From the NCBI GenBank assembly GCA_022844165.1, contig JALHMH010000034.1, forward strand, positions 1 to 49,377: a DNA stretch of 49,377 nt, in the 5' to 3' direction. The position numbers were made by a program, and so were the translations under genes. The notes under the pieces were generated by a model, which made no database searches, was not told the DNA's origin, and saw only the letters and a program-made list of their open reading frames with translations. Positions within the stretch are counted from its first letter, which is position 1. Each line of letters opens with the position of its first letter. Shown here one piece after another: positions 1-9,382 of this stretch. The stretch comes from Lysobacterales bacterium. Lineage in GTDB: Bacteria; Pseudomonadota; Gammaproteobacteria; Xanthomonadales; SZUA-5.

Positions 1-1
1 C

Positions 2-64
2 GGGCCTAGCAACGCCACTGCCGGCGAGCGCGACAGCGCCGCTTCGATGCTGGACTGGACATGA
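2..64 (+). CDS. Possible C-terminal end of an upstream gene (partial)
   Basis: An open frame enters the window at base 2 and ends at a TGA at 62-64, giving a tail of 20 residues that finishes in MLDWT. It could be the end of a gene truncated by the window edge. It is too short to assign to a family, and an intergenic origin is equally possible. The following 270 bases up to the first clear gene hold no gene that I can support. Confidence 0.25.
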   Translation, partial: GPSNATAGERDSAASMLDWT

Positions 65-335
65 TTGCGCGAGATGATCATGCCGCAAATCATAACTCTG
101 AATTTCGATTTACGGTGTAACAGGGGGGGCGATCTTGGATTACCATCTGTCAGATGGTTTCGCAGGCCATTGCCGTTCGTGGGCTCATGGTCGCCGTAAA
201 GATATCGTCGCACGCGGTTGTCCGGAAAGCGGACCACACATAGATCGGTTGCGGGCAAGTGTGCCGTCGGTCATGACACTTACGTCTCGCATTCGCGTCT
301 AGAATCCTGGCCCTCACCAGTACGAGGGGATTGTC

Positions 336-2627
336 ATGCGGGTGGTTTGGATTCTTGGGCTGGCCCTGGCGGCGTTGCCTTTGTCTGGTTTTGCACAAAC
401 AGGTGGAGCCTGGGTGGATCTGGGACCGGCGCCAGCGACGGGGGGGCAGGTCGAGGGCATCACCAACGGCGAGGTCGTGGGTGCAGTCAATGCGCTTGCA
501 GCGCACCCGACGAACGCCAATATCCTGTATGCAGCGGCGGTCAACGGCGGCATCTGGCGTACCGACAACGCCACGGCTGCGTCGCCAACATGGGTGCGAC
601 AAACGGATACGCTAGGTTCGTTGTCGTTGACTTCGATTGAGTTCGACCCGACGGATGCTGGGCGCCAGACGTTGGTGGCAGGTTCCGGCCGTACCTCGAG
701 CCTGAGCGGACTTGGCGGCGCTTTGATCGGCATGCTTCGCACCACCAACGGTGGGACGACGTGGACACCGTTGACTGGAACCGGCGGCACATTGGCGAAT
801 CGGCAGATTCGGGGCGTAGCTGCCCGTGGCGCTACACTGCTGGCGGCGGTCACTGGCGCGCCCGGCGACACTGGCGCGGGCGTGTATCGCTCTACCGACA
901 CTGGCGGGACATTCACGTTGTTGTCCGGCGCCGGTGGCAGCGGCTTGCCGACTGGCCGCGCAACCGATTTGGCGGCGAACCCGGCGAACAATGCCGTGCT
1001 TTACGTTCCGCTGGTCGACGGCTCGGCGCCCGGCCTGTATCGGTCGGCCGACACCGGCGCAACGTGGACGCGCGTCTCGAACACGGCGATGGACACGCAA
1101 TTCAATGGATCGACGCGCGTCCGACTTGCGGTTGGCAATAGCAATCAAACCTACGCGGCGGTGATCCGTAACGGTCGGCTCTCCAACGTGTATCGCTCCG
1201 CCGATGGCGTCAGTGGCTGGGCCGATATGGGCGTGCCGACCACCACTGAAGCCGGCGGCGTTGCTATCGGCGCACATCCGGGTGGTCAGGGCGGCACCCA
1301 TTTCTCCATGGCTGCCGACCCAACCGATGTCAACGTGGTTTATCTCGCAGGCGACCGCCAGCCGTTCTTCGGCGAAGGCAACGGGACTAATGTGTTCTTC
1401 CCGAATTCGATCGGCGCCAACGACTACTCGGGGCGTGCGTTCCGCGGCCAGGTTGGCGGTTCGCCAGTGTGGCGGCCATTGACCCACAACGGCACCGCCA
1501 ACAATTCGTCGCCGCACGCCGATTCCCGCGATATGGCATTCGACGCCAACGGAAATTTGCTTCAGTCCGATGACGGTGGCGTGTATCGACGTACGCAACC
1601 GAACTTGACGTCGGGTGTGTGGCAATCGGTCAATGGCAGTCTGCAAACCACCGAGTATCACAGCTTCGCATATGACAGCTTCAGCGACCGAGTTCTGGGT
1701 GGTGCTCAGGACACTGGCACGCCAGAAGAAGACGTGGTGGCGATCAAACAATTCCGCAGCGTGAGTACGGCCGATGGCGGCGACGTGACAGTGGCCGATA
1801 CTGGCGCCACCACCGTATCGACTCGTTATTCCAGTTTCCAGAATCTGGGTGCCTTTCGCCGTCGAACGGTCAATGCCAGTAATGCTGTGCAGGCCACCGC
1901 TTTCCCGGCGCGCACACCGACGGATGGCATTACCTTGACGGCGCAGTTCTATACGCCGATCGCTGCAAATGAAGTCAACCGAAGCCGCATCGTCTTCGGC
2001 GGCAACAACGGCGTATTTGAGTCGCTGAATCAAGGCGATACGACCACGCGTCTATCCACGGCGCGCATCAACGCCTTCGTCGGTTCGCCGCTCGTGTACG
2101 GCATTCCTGGAAACGAGGAGCTGCTGTATTTCGGCTCCAACAATTCCTTGAGTTTACGCACAACCCTGGGCGGTGCGATCAACGCGTTGACGTCGCTTTC
2201 GTCCACCGTGGTCGATGTGGCTATCGATCCCAGCGTCAACCCCGCCACCTCGCCGACCAGCGGCCGTTTGTTTGCGATGACTTCGACAACGGTTCATTAC
2301 TCCACCGATACCGGCGTTACCTTCCCGAATATCACTGGCAACTTGATCACCGGTTTCGATCCCGGCACGCTGCGCTCGATGGCGTTTATCCCGGCGACCG
2401 ATGCCGCGCTGGTTGTTGCGGCTGATCGCGGTGTGTTTGTGTCGCGGGCGAGCACGGGTTACAGCACCTGGCAGCGTCTTGGAACTGGCTTCCCCAACGT
2501 TCCAGTGTTCGAACTCGACTATGACGTTGCCGACAATGTGCTCACGGCCGGAACACTCGGTCGCGGCGCATGGAAATTGACGCGCCCGCTCGATGCGGAC
2601 GGTGTTTTTGCTAACGGCTTTGAATGA
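336..2627 (+). CDS. Exported BNR/sortilin-like beta-propeller protein with C-terminal GFE tail
   Basis: A 763-residue exported protein. Residues 1-21 form a signal peptide ending at a GFA-Q site. The body carries repeated Asp-box (BNR) motifs of the form S-x-D-x-G-x-T-[WF], seen near residues 135, 185, 235 and 650, as in the sialidase, sortilin and WD40/YVTN-like propellers. No catalytic set of a glycosidase was recognised, so an enzymatic role is not claimed. The last residues read DGVFANGFE, a tail shared with two other exported proteins in this window. The start is supported by an AGGGG element eight bases upstream. A second exported protein begins 13 bases downstream, so the two are probably co-transcribed. 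Confidence 0.85.
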   Translation: MRVVWILGLALAALPLSGFAQTGGAWVDLGPAPATGGQVEGITNGEVVGAVNALAAHPTNANILYAAAVNGGIWRTDNATAASPTWVRQTDTLGSLSLTSIEFDPTDAGRQTLVAGSGRTSSLSGLGGALIGMLRTTNGGTTWTPLTGTGGTLANRQIRGVAARGATLLAAVTGAPGDTGAGVYRSTDTGGTFTLLSGAGGSGLPTGRATDLAANPANNAVLYVPLVDGSAPGLYRSADTGATWTRVSNTAMDTQFNGSTRVRLAVGNSNQTYAAVIRNGRLSNVYRSADGVSGWADMGVPTTTEAGGVAIGAHPGGQGGTHFSMAADPTDVNVVYLAGDRQPFFGEGNGTNVFFPNSIGANDYSGRAFRGQVGGSPVWRPLTHNGTANNSSPHADSRDMAFDANGNLLQSDDGGVYRRTQPNLTSGVWQSVNGSLQTTEYHSFAYDSFSDRVLGGAQDTGTPEEDVVAIKQFRSVSTADGGDVTVADTGATTVSTRYSSFQNLGAFRRRTVNASNAVQATAFPARTPTDGITLTAQFYTPIAANEVNRSRIVFGGNNGVFESLNQGDTTTRLSTARINAFVGSPLVYGIPGNEELLYFGSNNSLSLRTTLGGAINALTSLSSTVVDVAIDPSVNPATSPTSGRLFAMTSTTVHYSTDTGVTFPNITGNLITGFDPGTLRSMAFIPATDAALVVAADRGVFVSRASTGYSTWQRLGTGFPNVPVFELDYDVADNVLTAGTLGRGAWKLTRPLDADGVFANGFE

Positions 2628-2640
2628 CAGGAGCGCGCAA

Positions 2641-3588
2641 ATGAATCGTTTGACGTCTTGCATGGCTGCGCTGCTCGCGGCTGGATCGGCAACGGCGGCG
2701 CCGCTGTCGCTGAGTCCTGGTGTGTTGATCGATAGCGCCGAACAAATGGCGATCGCGGTCGATCCCAATGGCTACACCAATCGTCTCAACTTGACCGATG
2801 GCGCGATCGCCTGGAAGAGCGCGGAAAAGGTTTATCCATTGGCGTTAGCCGACGGAATACTGCTCGGCATCGGCGTCCCCGACGGGCCAGGCACGGCAAA
2901 CCTGATCGTGATGCGTCCGGCCACGGGCGAGATCGAAGATCGGGTTGCCATCGATCTGCCGGAGAGCGTTTCGGCCAATGTGTTTCCGCGCCCGAAGCGT
3001 CGCTTCGCGGCAAGCGTGCTCGATACGCCGGAAGGGATGCGAATTTTCTGGCGCCATGAGTACGCGGAACTGCGCGGCGCTGCGATCATGGAGATCGACA
3101 GCGAGGGCAATGAAGCCATCAATCCGATGACGGTCTTGACCGGCGCCTTCGATTTCGTACGCGATGGCGATCGATATTACGCCGTGCCGATTCGCGGCGC
3201 GTTTGAGGAGCCCTCGGCGCCGATCCTGGCGCTGGCAGAGGACGAGCGCGTCGCAGGCGTGCCCGGCGTTCAGTATCGGGCCGCGGACAACACGCACGCG
3301 CTGGTCAGCGCTGCCAGCGACCACGCTGTTTTTGGCAGCATCTGGACTTGGACCATCTACGAACGTAGCGGCCGCGCCAAAGGCGGCTATCGATCGCCCT
3401 ATGCCTACGTCCCCTATGTGGTCAGCGGCGACCATTTGCTCATCCGCGACCAACCGATCGAGTACCTGGAACGCGGCACTACCGTGGCGCGCACGACACG
3501 ACTGGTGTCGATCGACTTGGCCAATGGCGCCGAGCGATGGAGTTTCGATGTGCTCGATCAGGAGTATCGCGGCCCCTTGCCGCCGTGA
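2641..3588 (+). CDS. Exported PQQ/quinoprotein-like propeller protein
   Basis: A 315-residue protein with a signal peptide (residues 1-20, ending ATA-A). The N-terminal part reads like a quinoprotein blade (a NLTDGAIAWKS stretch near residue 45, and RPATGEIEDR near 95), and the end repeats the theme with DLANGAERWSFDVLD. This suggests a small beta-propeller of PQQ-like repeats, but no cofactor residues could be identified. The ATG at 2641 is preferred over an in-frame ATG at 2593 because it has an AGGAG-type ribosome site and opens directly on the signal peptide. It follows the first propeller gene by 13 bases, suggesting one transcript. Confidence 0.75.
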   Translation: MNRLTSCMAALLAAGSATAAPLSLSPGVLIDSAEQMAIAVDPNGYTNRLNLTDGAIAWKSAEKVYPLALADGILLGIGVPDGPGTANLIVMRPATGEIEDRVAIDLPESVSANVFPRPKRRFAASVLDTPEGMRIFWRHEYAELRGAAIMEIDSEGNEAINPMTVLTGAFDFVRDGDRYYAVPIRGAFEEPSAPILALAEDERVAGVPGVQYRAADNTHALVSAASDHAVFGSIWTWTIYERSGRAKGGYRSPYAYVPYVVSGDHLLIRDQPIEYLERGTTVARTTRLVSIDLANGAERWSFDVLDQEYRGPLPP

Positions 3589-3674
3589 TCGTCGCTGGGT
3601 CGCGCCAACGCAAGTGACAGAGGCCTTGCTGGCCTTGAGCGACGATGAGGTGGCGGGCTTGAGTCATGTGGCGA

Positions 3675-3930
3675 TCATCGCGATCGCCGCTGGGCTTGTG
3701 CTTGAGGCGAACGCCGATTGACTGCGCCGGCTCGGCGCGGCGATCGGAACACCTGCCGTTGTCTTCGGCCGGAAGGCTGGGCTTCAAGCTTGCGGAGCGC
3801 GGTTGGTTCACGCTCGTCGATCCTGCCGCGTTTGCCGGGCTTGATCTGACGGCCGGTGAAGTCAACCAACTCGATGTACTGGCGATTGCTCATCGCCACC
3901 GATCGCAGCGCGTAACGCAGTGGTAGAAGG
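3675..3930 (-). pseudogene. Remnant of a REP-associated (Y1, IS200-like) transposase
   Basis: The reverse strand encodes a block containing YIELVDFTGRQIKPGKRG. This matches the typical C-terminal segment of REP-associated tyrosine transposases, usually of the form YL-x-LVDWTGR-x-x-x-x-x-KRG. The N-terminal catalytic HUH and Tyr motifs are absent, and the frame breaks after about 40 residues. I read it as a decayed 3' portion of such a gene. A terminal fragment of the dispersed repeat described elsewhere lies immediately beside it at 3942-3988. Assignment is from recall of the family, not from a search. Confidence 0.6.
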
Positions 3931-3941
3931 CTTGCTCTGAA

Positions 3942-3988
3942 GAAAATTTGACTCATTTGACAAGATCCGGCCCCGTCAAGGACTCTAG
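3942..3988 (+). repeat. Terminal fragment of a dispersed repeat (copy C)
   Basis: This segment matches one end of the element at 48915-49090 in the same orientation and the element at 6494-6734 in the opposite orientation. Shared core: GACTCA, then [TA]TTGACAAGATCC, then GTCAAGGAC. Only the end survives here. Confidence 0.7.
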
Positions 3989-4057
3989 GGACACTAGCGG
4001 CGCGCAATCTGGTTGGAGTTCGATGTTCAGGCGATTGATCGACGAAGCTTTCGCTGC

Positions 4058-6352
4058 TTACTCAAATCCATCGGCCAGCAACACATCGTTCGACCATCTC
4101 CCGATCCCGCTGGACACGTCGCCACCGATGGCACCTAAGGCGCCGCCGACGAACAGCGTATCGCCGGCCGACAGCAGCGCGTCCAGCGGCGAGCTCAGGT
4201 GCCCCCGGGCACCGACGTTGGGACTGGTGCCCATCGCTCGCCAGGCAACGCCGTCCCATCGAGCGGTGTGATTGACCACCGTCGATCCACTCGCGGTAAA
4301 GGCGCCGGCTGCTACGAGATCGCCGCGATGGACGGCGACGCTCGAAACATCGCCATTGAGCCCGGCACCCAGCGCGTTCCAGCCGCTTCCGTTCCATCGA
4401 GCGATGTTGCTGGCGGCGATGCCGCCTGCGGTCGAAAAACGCCCGCCGACGTAAAGATCGGTTCCCAGAATGGCCAGGCTGCTTACAAACTGGCCGCCAA
4501 TTCCCGAGCCCAAGGCTGACCAACCGCTTGCACTTTGCCAGCGTGCTATCTGGCTGGTCGGCAAGCCGCCCGCCTGGGAAAACACACCGCCGACGTAAAG
4601 ATCAGGCCCCAAAACTGCCAAAGTCGTGACCGTGCTGTTGGTTCCGTTCGTCGAGCCTGCGCCCAGCGTGCTCCAGTTGACGCCGTTCCAGCGCGCGACT
4701 CGGTTGGCGGCGAGCGCGCCGGCCAGAGTGAAGGAACCGCCCACGAATACATCGCTGCCGACGATGGCGATGCTGTTGACCGAGCTGTTCACGCCACCGC
4801 CGAGGCTGGACCACGCACTGCCGTTCCAGCGCGCAACATTGTTGACCTGTACGCCGCCTGCGCTCGGAAACACACCGCCCACGACGATGGTTTCAGGGAA
4901 GCCGCCAATGACTGCGATCGATCGGACGACGCCGGAGACGCCGGATCCGAGCGCACTCCAACTGCTCCCGTTCCAACGTGCAATGCCGTTGGCGTTGACC
5001 GTGCCGACGCGCGTGAAACTGCCGCCGACGTAGACCGAGCCCAAGCCCAGCGCCAGTGCTTGCACGCGGCCGTTGACGCCGAGTCCGGGTCCATCGCCCA
5101 GAGCGCTCCAGCTGCTGCCGTTCCAGCGCATGGCCGCATTCACCGAGAGCGTGCCGCTGCGATCGAAGATGCCGCCCGCGTAAACCAGGCCTGCGGCCAC
5201 AGACAGAGCCTGAACGCCGTTGTTTGCGCCGCTGCCCATGGCGAACCAGGTCTGGCTTGTGTGATTCCATCGCCCAACGTTCTCCGCGGCGACGCCGCCG
5301 GCCGAGCTGAATTGCCCGCCAACGTGCAAGTTGTTGCCGCTGGCGCTCAATGCGATTGCGGTTCCGGCCACGCCGTTGTCGGCGCCCGCGCCGAGGCTCG
5401 CCCAAGCGGATCCATTCCATCGCGCAATGCCTGAGGCGGCCTGACCGCCGGCATTGTCGAAACGCCCGGCGACGTAGACATCGTTGCCGATCGTGGCAAG
5501 ATCAAGAACATCATCGTCGACGCCGTTCGCAGCGCCGAGACCCAAACTGCTCCAGGCGCTGCCGTTCCATGCAGCGATGTTGTTCGCCGCGACGCCGCCC
5601 GCGGTACTGAAGACTCCGCCTACCACCAGGCGGCTTGCTGTCGAGGCGATAGAACGGCCGCTGAACTGAGCGCCGCCAAGCCCGCTGCCGAGCGGCAGCC
5701 AGGCGTTTCCGTCCAAGCGCGCAATGCCGCTGGCACTGACGCCGTCCACTTCGGTGAATTCGCCGGCAACGTGGAGCCGATTGTTGAAGATACCTAGCGC
5801 CATGCTGGCGTCATTTGTCACTCCGATCTGTGTCCACATACCTGCCGTGCTGTTGAGGCGCAGAACGCCAGAGTCGGCAGACGAAATGCCGGCATCGACA
5901 GCGGCATAGAGGTCGCCGTCGAACACCAGCAGATCTCTGACCAGCGGAATATCCTGGCGCATCGCCCGCCACGTGTTGGTGCTCGGCCGATACAAAGCGA
6001 AGTTGCCGACCGTGACGTCCCCGCAGACGCTGAAGTTTCCGCCATACGCGATGTCTTCGCCGCCAGGCATCGGCGAGATCGCCAAAATCTGCCCATTGCA
6101 GCCGTTAGGCAATCCGCCAAACGCGGTCCAAACACCGGGATCGATCAGCTGGCTCGCCGGTACGCTCTTCGGCGCAAATTGCGGTCGTCCATCCAACCCG
6201 ATTTGCATGTCGAAACCGCTGGCATCGACGGCGCCGGTGTAACCGGTATCGAGCTTGAGGCTGCCGTCGGCATCGAGCAGCTGCCGCAACGGCACTGCGC
6301 CGTGAGCAGCGACGACCGCCATCAAAGCTCCGGCAAAGAACAAAGTGCGCAC
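4058..6352 (-). CDS. Exported repeat protein with 11 kelch/delta-60-like repeats and GFE tail
   Basis: A 764-residue exported protein starting at a GTG that follows a GGGGAAA ribosome site. Residues 1-19 form a signal peptide. From about residue 200 onward there are eleven repeats of roughly 45-50 residues, each with the pattern [IV]ARWNGSxWxxLGxG followed by a strand pair LYVGGxFxxAGG. This gives a tandem beta-strand (propeller or solenoid) surface protein. The twelfth repeat starts as GIGRWSN and is cut short into the C-terminal tail LLADGFE. The same tail closes the proteins at 336-2627 and 25882-27387. It is flanked by inverted copies of a dispersed repeat end. No catalytic residues were recognised; a role at the cell surface or in secretion is inferred. 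Confidence 0.85.
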   Translation of the reverse strand: MRTLFFAGALMAVVAAHGAVPLRQLLDADGSLKLDTGYTGAVDASGFDMQIGLDGRPQFAPKSVPASQLIDPGVWTAFGGLPNGCNGQILAISPMPGGEDIAYGGNFSVCGDVTVGNFALYRPSTNTWRAMRQDIPLVRDLLVFDGDLYAAVDAGISSADSGVLRLNSTAGMWTQIGVTNDASMALGIFNNRLHVAGEFTEVDGVSASGIARLDGNAWLPLGSGLGGAQFSGRSIASTASRLVVGGVFSTAGGVAANNIAAWNGSAWSSLGLGAANGVDDDVLDLATIGNDVYVAGRFDNAGGQAASGIARWNGSAWASLGAGADNGVAGTAIALSASGNNLHVGGQFSSAGGVAAENVGRWNHTSQTWFAMGSGANNGVQALSVAAGLVYAGGIFDRSGTLSVNAAMRWNGSSWSALGDGPGLGVNGRVQALALGLGSVYVGGSFTRVGTVNANGIARWNGSSWSALGSGVSGVVRSIAVIGGFPETIVVGGVFPSAGGVQVNNVARWNGSAWSSLGGGVNSSVNSIAIVGSDVFVGGSFTLAGALAANRVARWNGVNWSTLGAGSTNGTNSTVTTLAVLGPDLYVGGVFSQAGGLPTSQIARWQSASGWSALGSGIGGQFVSSLAILGTDLYVGGRFSTAGGIAASNIARWNGSGWNALGAGLNGDVSSVAVHRGDLVAAGAFTASGSTVVNHTARWDGVAWRAMGTSPNVGARGHLSSPLDALLSAGDTLFVGGALGAIGGDVSSGIGRWSNDVLLADGFE

Positions 6353-6493
6353 TGGCGTTTCCCCGACTTAAGCGACACCCTCAAAACGTCGGCCTGCCGA
6401 GAAACGCACGAGTGTACTTGGCGAAGCTGAGGACGCCCTGGCAAGGTGCGGCCCCGGACCCTGTGATGCGTGCCATGCGCGGACCAAAACCTC

Positions 6494-6734
6494 AGAGTCC
6501 TTGACGGATCTTGTCATTTGAGTCTGTTTCTTAGGAGCGGCTTTGGCTTTGGCAGCCCCCTTAGATTAAGGGGGGTGAAGATCGGCGCTTACACGCCGCA
6601 AGGCGTGTGCCGAGCCGAACGACCGGCAGCTGTGCCGCCGGGCCGGAAATGCGCGCAGCGCTCGATGGGGGTTGTGGCAAGTACGGTGTCTGGCGAAGCC
6701 AACAATGCTCGGCGGTCTGAGGCGAAGCCTCGCT
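6494..6734 (+). repeat. Dispersed repeat element (copy A)
   Basis: About 240 bases that correspond, as reverse complement, to 48915-49090. Shared blocks in order: GTCCTTGAC, GGATCTTGTCATTTGAGTC, GGAGCGGCTTTGGCT, a C-run/G-run hairpin, and a long block from GGGGGTTGTGGCAAGTACGG to GGCGAAGCCTCGC. Copy A also contains a roughly 65-base insert (about 6580-6650) that resembles the interior of the MITE-like element at 49088-49324 in reverse. There is no credible gene here or in the rest of 6353-6797. Confidence 0.8.
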
Positions 6735-6797
6735 ATTTTATTTGCGCTATCGGTGTTGCCATCGGCGCTACTGCACCGCGGGACAATCTGACGCGAA

Positions 6798-6910
6798 TCA
6801 TGGCTGCGTTTCGCTCGCCATGCGCCAGCGCGGGAACGGTTCGGGCAGGCGTTGCCAGAACGCCGGGCCTGGCGCGAATTCGGCGTCGGTGAGCAGCGCC
6901 TGATCGGCGA
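6798..6910 (-). pseudogene. 3' fragment of a second cobW-type GTPase gene
   Basis: The reverse strand reads DQALLTDAEFAPGP, then FW, then LPxPFPRWR before a stop. This is the same as the last 30 or so residues of the complete CobW-type protein at 27511-28785, apart from a few substitutions. Nothing upstream of this segment resembles CobW, because the reading frame runs straight into the end of the ybbP-like gene. It is therefore a displaced C-terminal fragment, not a gene. Confidence 0.8.
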
Positions 6911-6913
6911 AGT

Positions 6914-9382
6914 TCACGCGCGCAACATCTGGGCCGGTGGCGTGCGGCTGACGCTGCGCAGCACAATCCAGCCGGCGCTCAGGCACAGAACCACGCCGAT
7001 GCCAGCGCCGAGTGGTGCGATCCACCAGGGCGCGGCATATTCGATTTGAAAGGCGTTGCCCGCCAGCGCCCAGCCTGTCACCAATGCCGCCACCCCGCCG
7101 AAGCCGCCGCCAATGGCGCCGATCGCGGCCAGTTCCAGGCGCTGCGTCGCGCGCAACGTCGATTGTGCGGCACCCAGGCTGCGCCACAGCGCATGTTCGA
7201 AGCGCCGCGCGCCGACGGTGACTGCGAACGCGGCCAGCAGCACACAGGCGGCCGCCGCCAGTGCGCACCAGAAGATCGCCGATAAACTGCTGACGATGGC
7301 GTCGACGACACCCAAAATGCGTGACAGCAGTGCGTCGACGTCGATCAGCGTCAGGTTCGGAAACTCGCGCAGCAGTCGACCCAGCGCTTTGCCCTGTTCG
7401 GCATTGGTGCGCACGCTGGTGATGTAGGTGCCTTCAATCCCGGTCATTGTCTCCGGTTTGAACAGCAGGAAAAAGTTGACGCGAAAGCTGTCCCAATCGA
7501 CGCTGCGCACGCTGGCGATACGCGCCGTGACTTCGCGATCGCCAATCGCAACCGTGAGTGTGTCGCCCACTTTCAGGCCGAGGGACTGTGCCCAATTCTC
7601 CGCGATCGAGACTTCGTCGCCTTGCGACCACCACGAGCCGCTGGTCAGCGTGTTGGCGTCGGGAAGAGATTCACTCCAACTCAAGTTCAGCGTGCCATCG
7701 ATAAAACGTGCGGCACGCGGATCGTCGAAGTTCTCGGGAACCGGCCTGGCGCCGTTGATCGCAACCAGGCGTCCGACAGCGAACGGGTACAGCGCTGGGT
7801 CTTCGATGCCGATCGCGGTCAAGCGTTCGGTCAGCGCTGCACGTTGATCCGGCTGGATATTGAGCAGGAACCGATTGGGCGTATCGCTGCTCAGGCCGCT
7901 GCGCCACTGCCGGATGAGATCGCTCGACACGACGCCCAGTAACAACACAGCGGTCAGCGCCAGTGCCAACGAGGTGGCCGAAAGCAAAGTGGTGCCTGGG
8001 CGCGAAGCGAGTTGTCGCCATGCCTGGCGCGTGGCAAAACGGCGCCCAGGCGGTTTCCAGCGTACCAGTCGCAGCAGCGCACCGAGCAGCGACGCGATGC
8101 AAAGTGCCAGGACGCTGATGCCGATGAACGCAATCACGCCCACCTGTCCTTCGCCGGTGAGCACATAGATTGCCGCCGTGAGCACCAGCAGCGCGATCGG
8201 ATAGGCGGCGATTTCGCGCCAGCCGAGTTGATCGTCGGCATTGCGCAGCAGGCGGGCAGGGGAGGTGGCTGTGAGCTGCTGCAGCGCGGGCATCGTGAAT
8301 GCGAAGTACGCAAGTACGCCGACCAGGGCGCCCAGGCCGCCGGCGCGCAATGTGGGCGCCGGCAACGGTTCGGCAAAAATCGCTTCGACGCCAGCAGCAA
8401 TCATGTACTGCAGGCCGTACCCAAGTGCTACGCCAAGTGCGACTGCCGGCAGCGCATAAACACCCAGCGTGCCGCCCAACTGCAGCAGGATGCGGCGCCG
8501 GGATAAGCCAAAACAGCGCAACTGCGCCACGATGTCGCGGCGCGCCTGCGTGTAGCGCCGCGCGGTCAACGCGATCGCCAACGCCGCCAGCCACAGCACG
8601 CTCAGCGCCGCAAGCCCGAAGAACGCGCGCGCCTGCCGCCCCACTTCGGCCAGTTGCTGTTCGGCGTCTTGCGCAAGCGTCAGGCGCACACCTTTGAGCG
8701 TCGGTTTGATGGCTTCGGCAAATGCGTTAATGCGTGCCGGTTCGCCGGCGATCAACAGTCGATAGAACGCGCGGCTCGCCGGTCCGATCAATCCAAGTGC
8801 CTCAACATCGTCGCGATGCAGCAACGCGCGCGGCGCAAAGGACAAGAAGCTGCCTGCGCCCTCCGGGTCGTCGCGCAAAACGCCCGCCAGCCGCAGCCTG
8901 GCATTGCCAATATCGACCATCTCCCCGACCTGAACCTCCAGCGCCGCCACCGCGCGCGGGTCCAGCAACATCTCGCCCGGCGCCGGCGGCGCTGCGGTCA
9001 GCGCCTGCGCTTCAGCGCTCGGCGCTGCGGTCAGCTTGCCGCGTAACGGGTAATTCGATTCGACGGCCTTGATCTCGACCAACACGCTGAGATCGCCTGC
9101 AAACAACACGGTCGGGAAGGCGACCACGCTGCTCGTTTTGAGGCCCGAATCGCGCGCCCGGGTGACGATTTCGGGCGCAATCGGCAAACGCGACGCCAGC
9201 AGACCGTCGCCGCCGACCAGCTCGCTGCCTCGGGCGTTGAGCGCTCGTTCAACGCGATCGGTGAACGCCATGACACCGGTCGCTGCGGCCACGGCGACGA
9301 TCAACGCCGCGAGCACCGGCTTGAGTTCGGCGCCACGCCACTCGCGGCGCGCGTGTTTGACGAGAGTGAACAAGAAGTTCAT
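6914..9382 (-). CDS. ybbP: YbbP-like ABC transporter permease (FtsX family)
   Basis: A membrane permease of 822 residues, near the length of E. coli YbbP (about 800). It has an N-terminal membrane segment around residues 20-40, a periplasmic domain, a first group of FtsX-type helices near residues 260-450, a second periplasmic domain, and a last FtsX block near residues 690-810. It overlaps the ATPase gene upstream by four bases, so the two are translationally coupled. With TesA divergent to them, the arrangement matches the E. coli tesA/ybbA-ybbP locus. The substrate is unknown in the family. Its 3' end abuts a cobW fragment. Confidence 0.9.
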   Translation of the reverse strand: MNFLFTLVKHARREWRGAELKPVLAALIVAVAAATGVMAFTDRVERALNARGSELVGGDGLLASRLPIAPEIVTRARDSGLKTSSVVAFPTVLFAGDLSVLVEIKAVESNYPLRGKLTAAPSAEAQALTAAPPAPGEMLLDPRAVAALEVQVGEMVDIGNARLRLAGVLRDDPEGAGSFLSFAPRALLHRDDVEALGLIGPASRAFYRLLIAGEPARINAFAEAIKPTLKGVRLTLAQDAEQQLAEVGRQARAFFGLAALSVLWLAALAIALTARRYTQARRDIVAQLRCFGLSRRRILLQLGGTLGVYALPAVALGVALGYGLQYMIAAGVEAIFAEPLPAPTLRAGGLGALVGVLAYFAFTMPALQQLTATSPARLLRNADDQLGWREIAAYPIALLVLTAAIYVLTGEGQVGVIAFIGISVLALCIASLLGALLRLVRWKPPGRRFATRQAWRQLASRPGTTLLSATSLALALTAVLLLGVVSSDLIRQWRSGLSSDTPNRFLLNIQPDQRAALTERLTAIGIEDPALYPFAVGRLVAINGARPVPENFDDPRAARFIDGTLNLSWSESLPDANTLTSGSWWSQGDEVSIAENWAQSLGLKVGDTLTVAIGDREVTARIASVRSVDWDSFRVNFFLLFKPETMTGIEGTYITSVRTNAEQGKALGRLLREFPNLTLIDVDALLSRILGVVDAIVSSLSAIFWCALAAAACVLLAAFAVTVGARRFEHALWRSLGAAQSTLRATQRLELAAIGAIGGGFGGVAALVTGWALAGNAFQIEYAAPWWIAPLGAGIGVVLCLSAGWIVLRSVSRTPPAQMLRA

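Noticed and set aside
612..2033. Long open frame on the minus strand opposite the first propeller gene
   Set aside because: It is antisense to a convincing exported protein, has no recognisable domain, and is rich in Arg/His/Ala as expected from a shadow of a high-GC gene.
3895..3930. tRNA-like stretch (GCAGTGGTAGAAGG)
   Set aside because: It resembles a tRNA D-arm only; no anticodon or acceptor stem could be formed, and the region codes for the transposase remnant on the other strand.
4535..5434. Plus-strand frame of about 300 codons opposite the repeat protein
   Set aside because: Its apparent repetition (DAVPA, AVPAR) only mirrors the WNGS repeats of the real gene on the other strand.
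4300..5700. Regularly spaced similar blocks that look like a CRISPR array or tandem repeat
   Set aside because: The period of about 140-150 bases and the in-frame conserved WNG-LG-GG pattern show that these are protein repeats, not direct repeats with spacers.
6470..6892. Plus-strand frame of 140 codons over the repeat element
   Set aside because: It spans repeat copy A and the antisense of the cobW fragment, with no domain or ribosome site.
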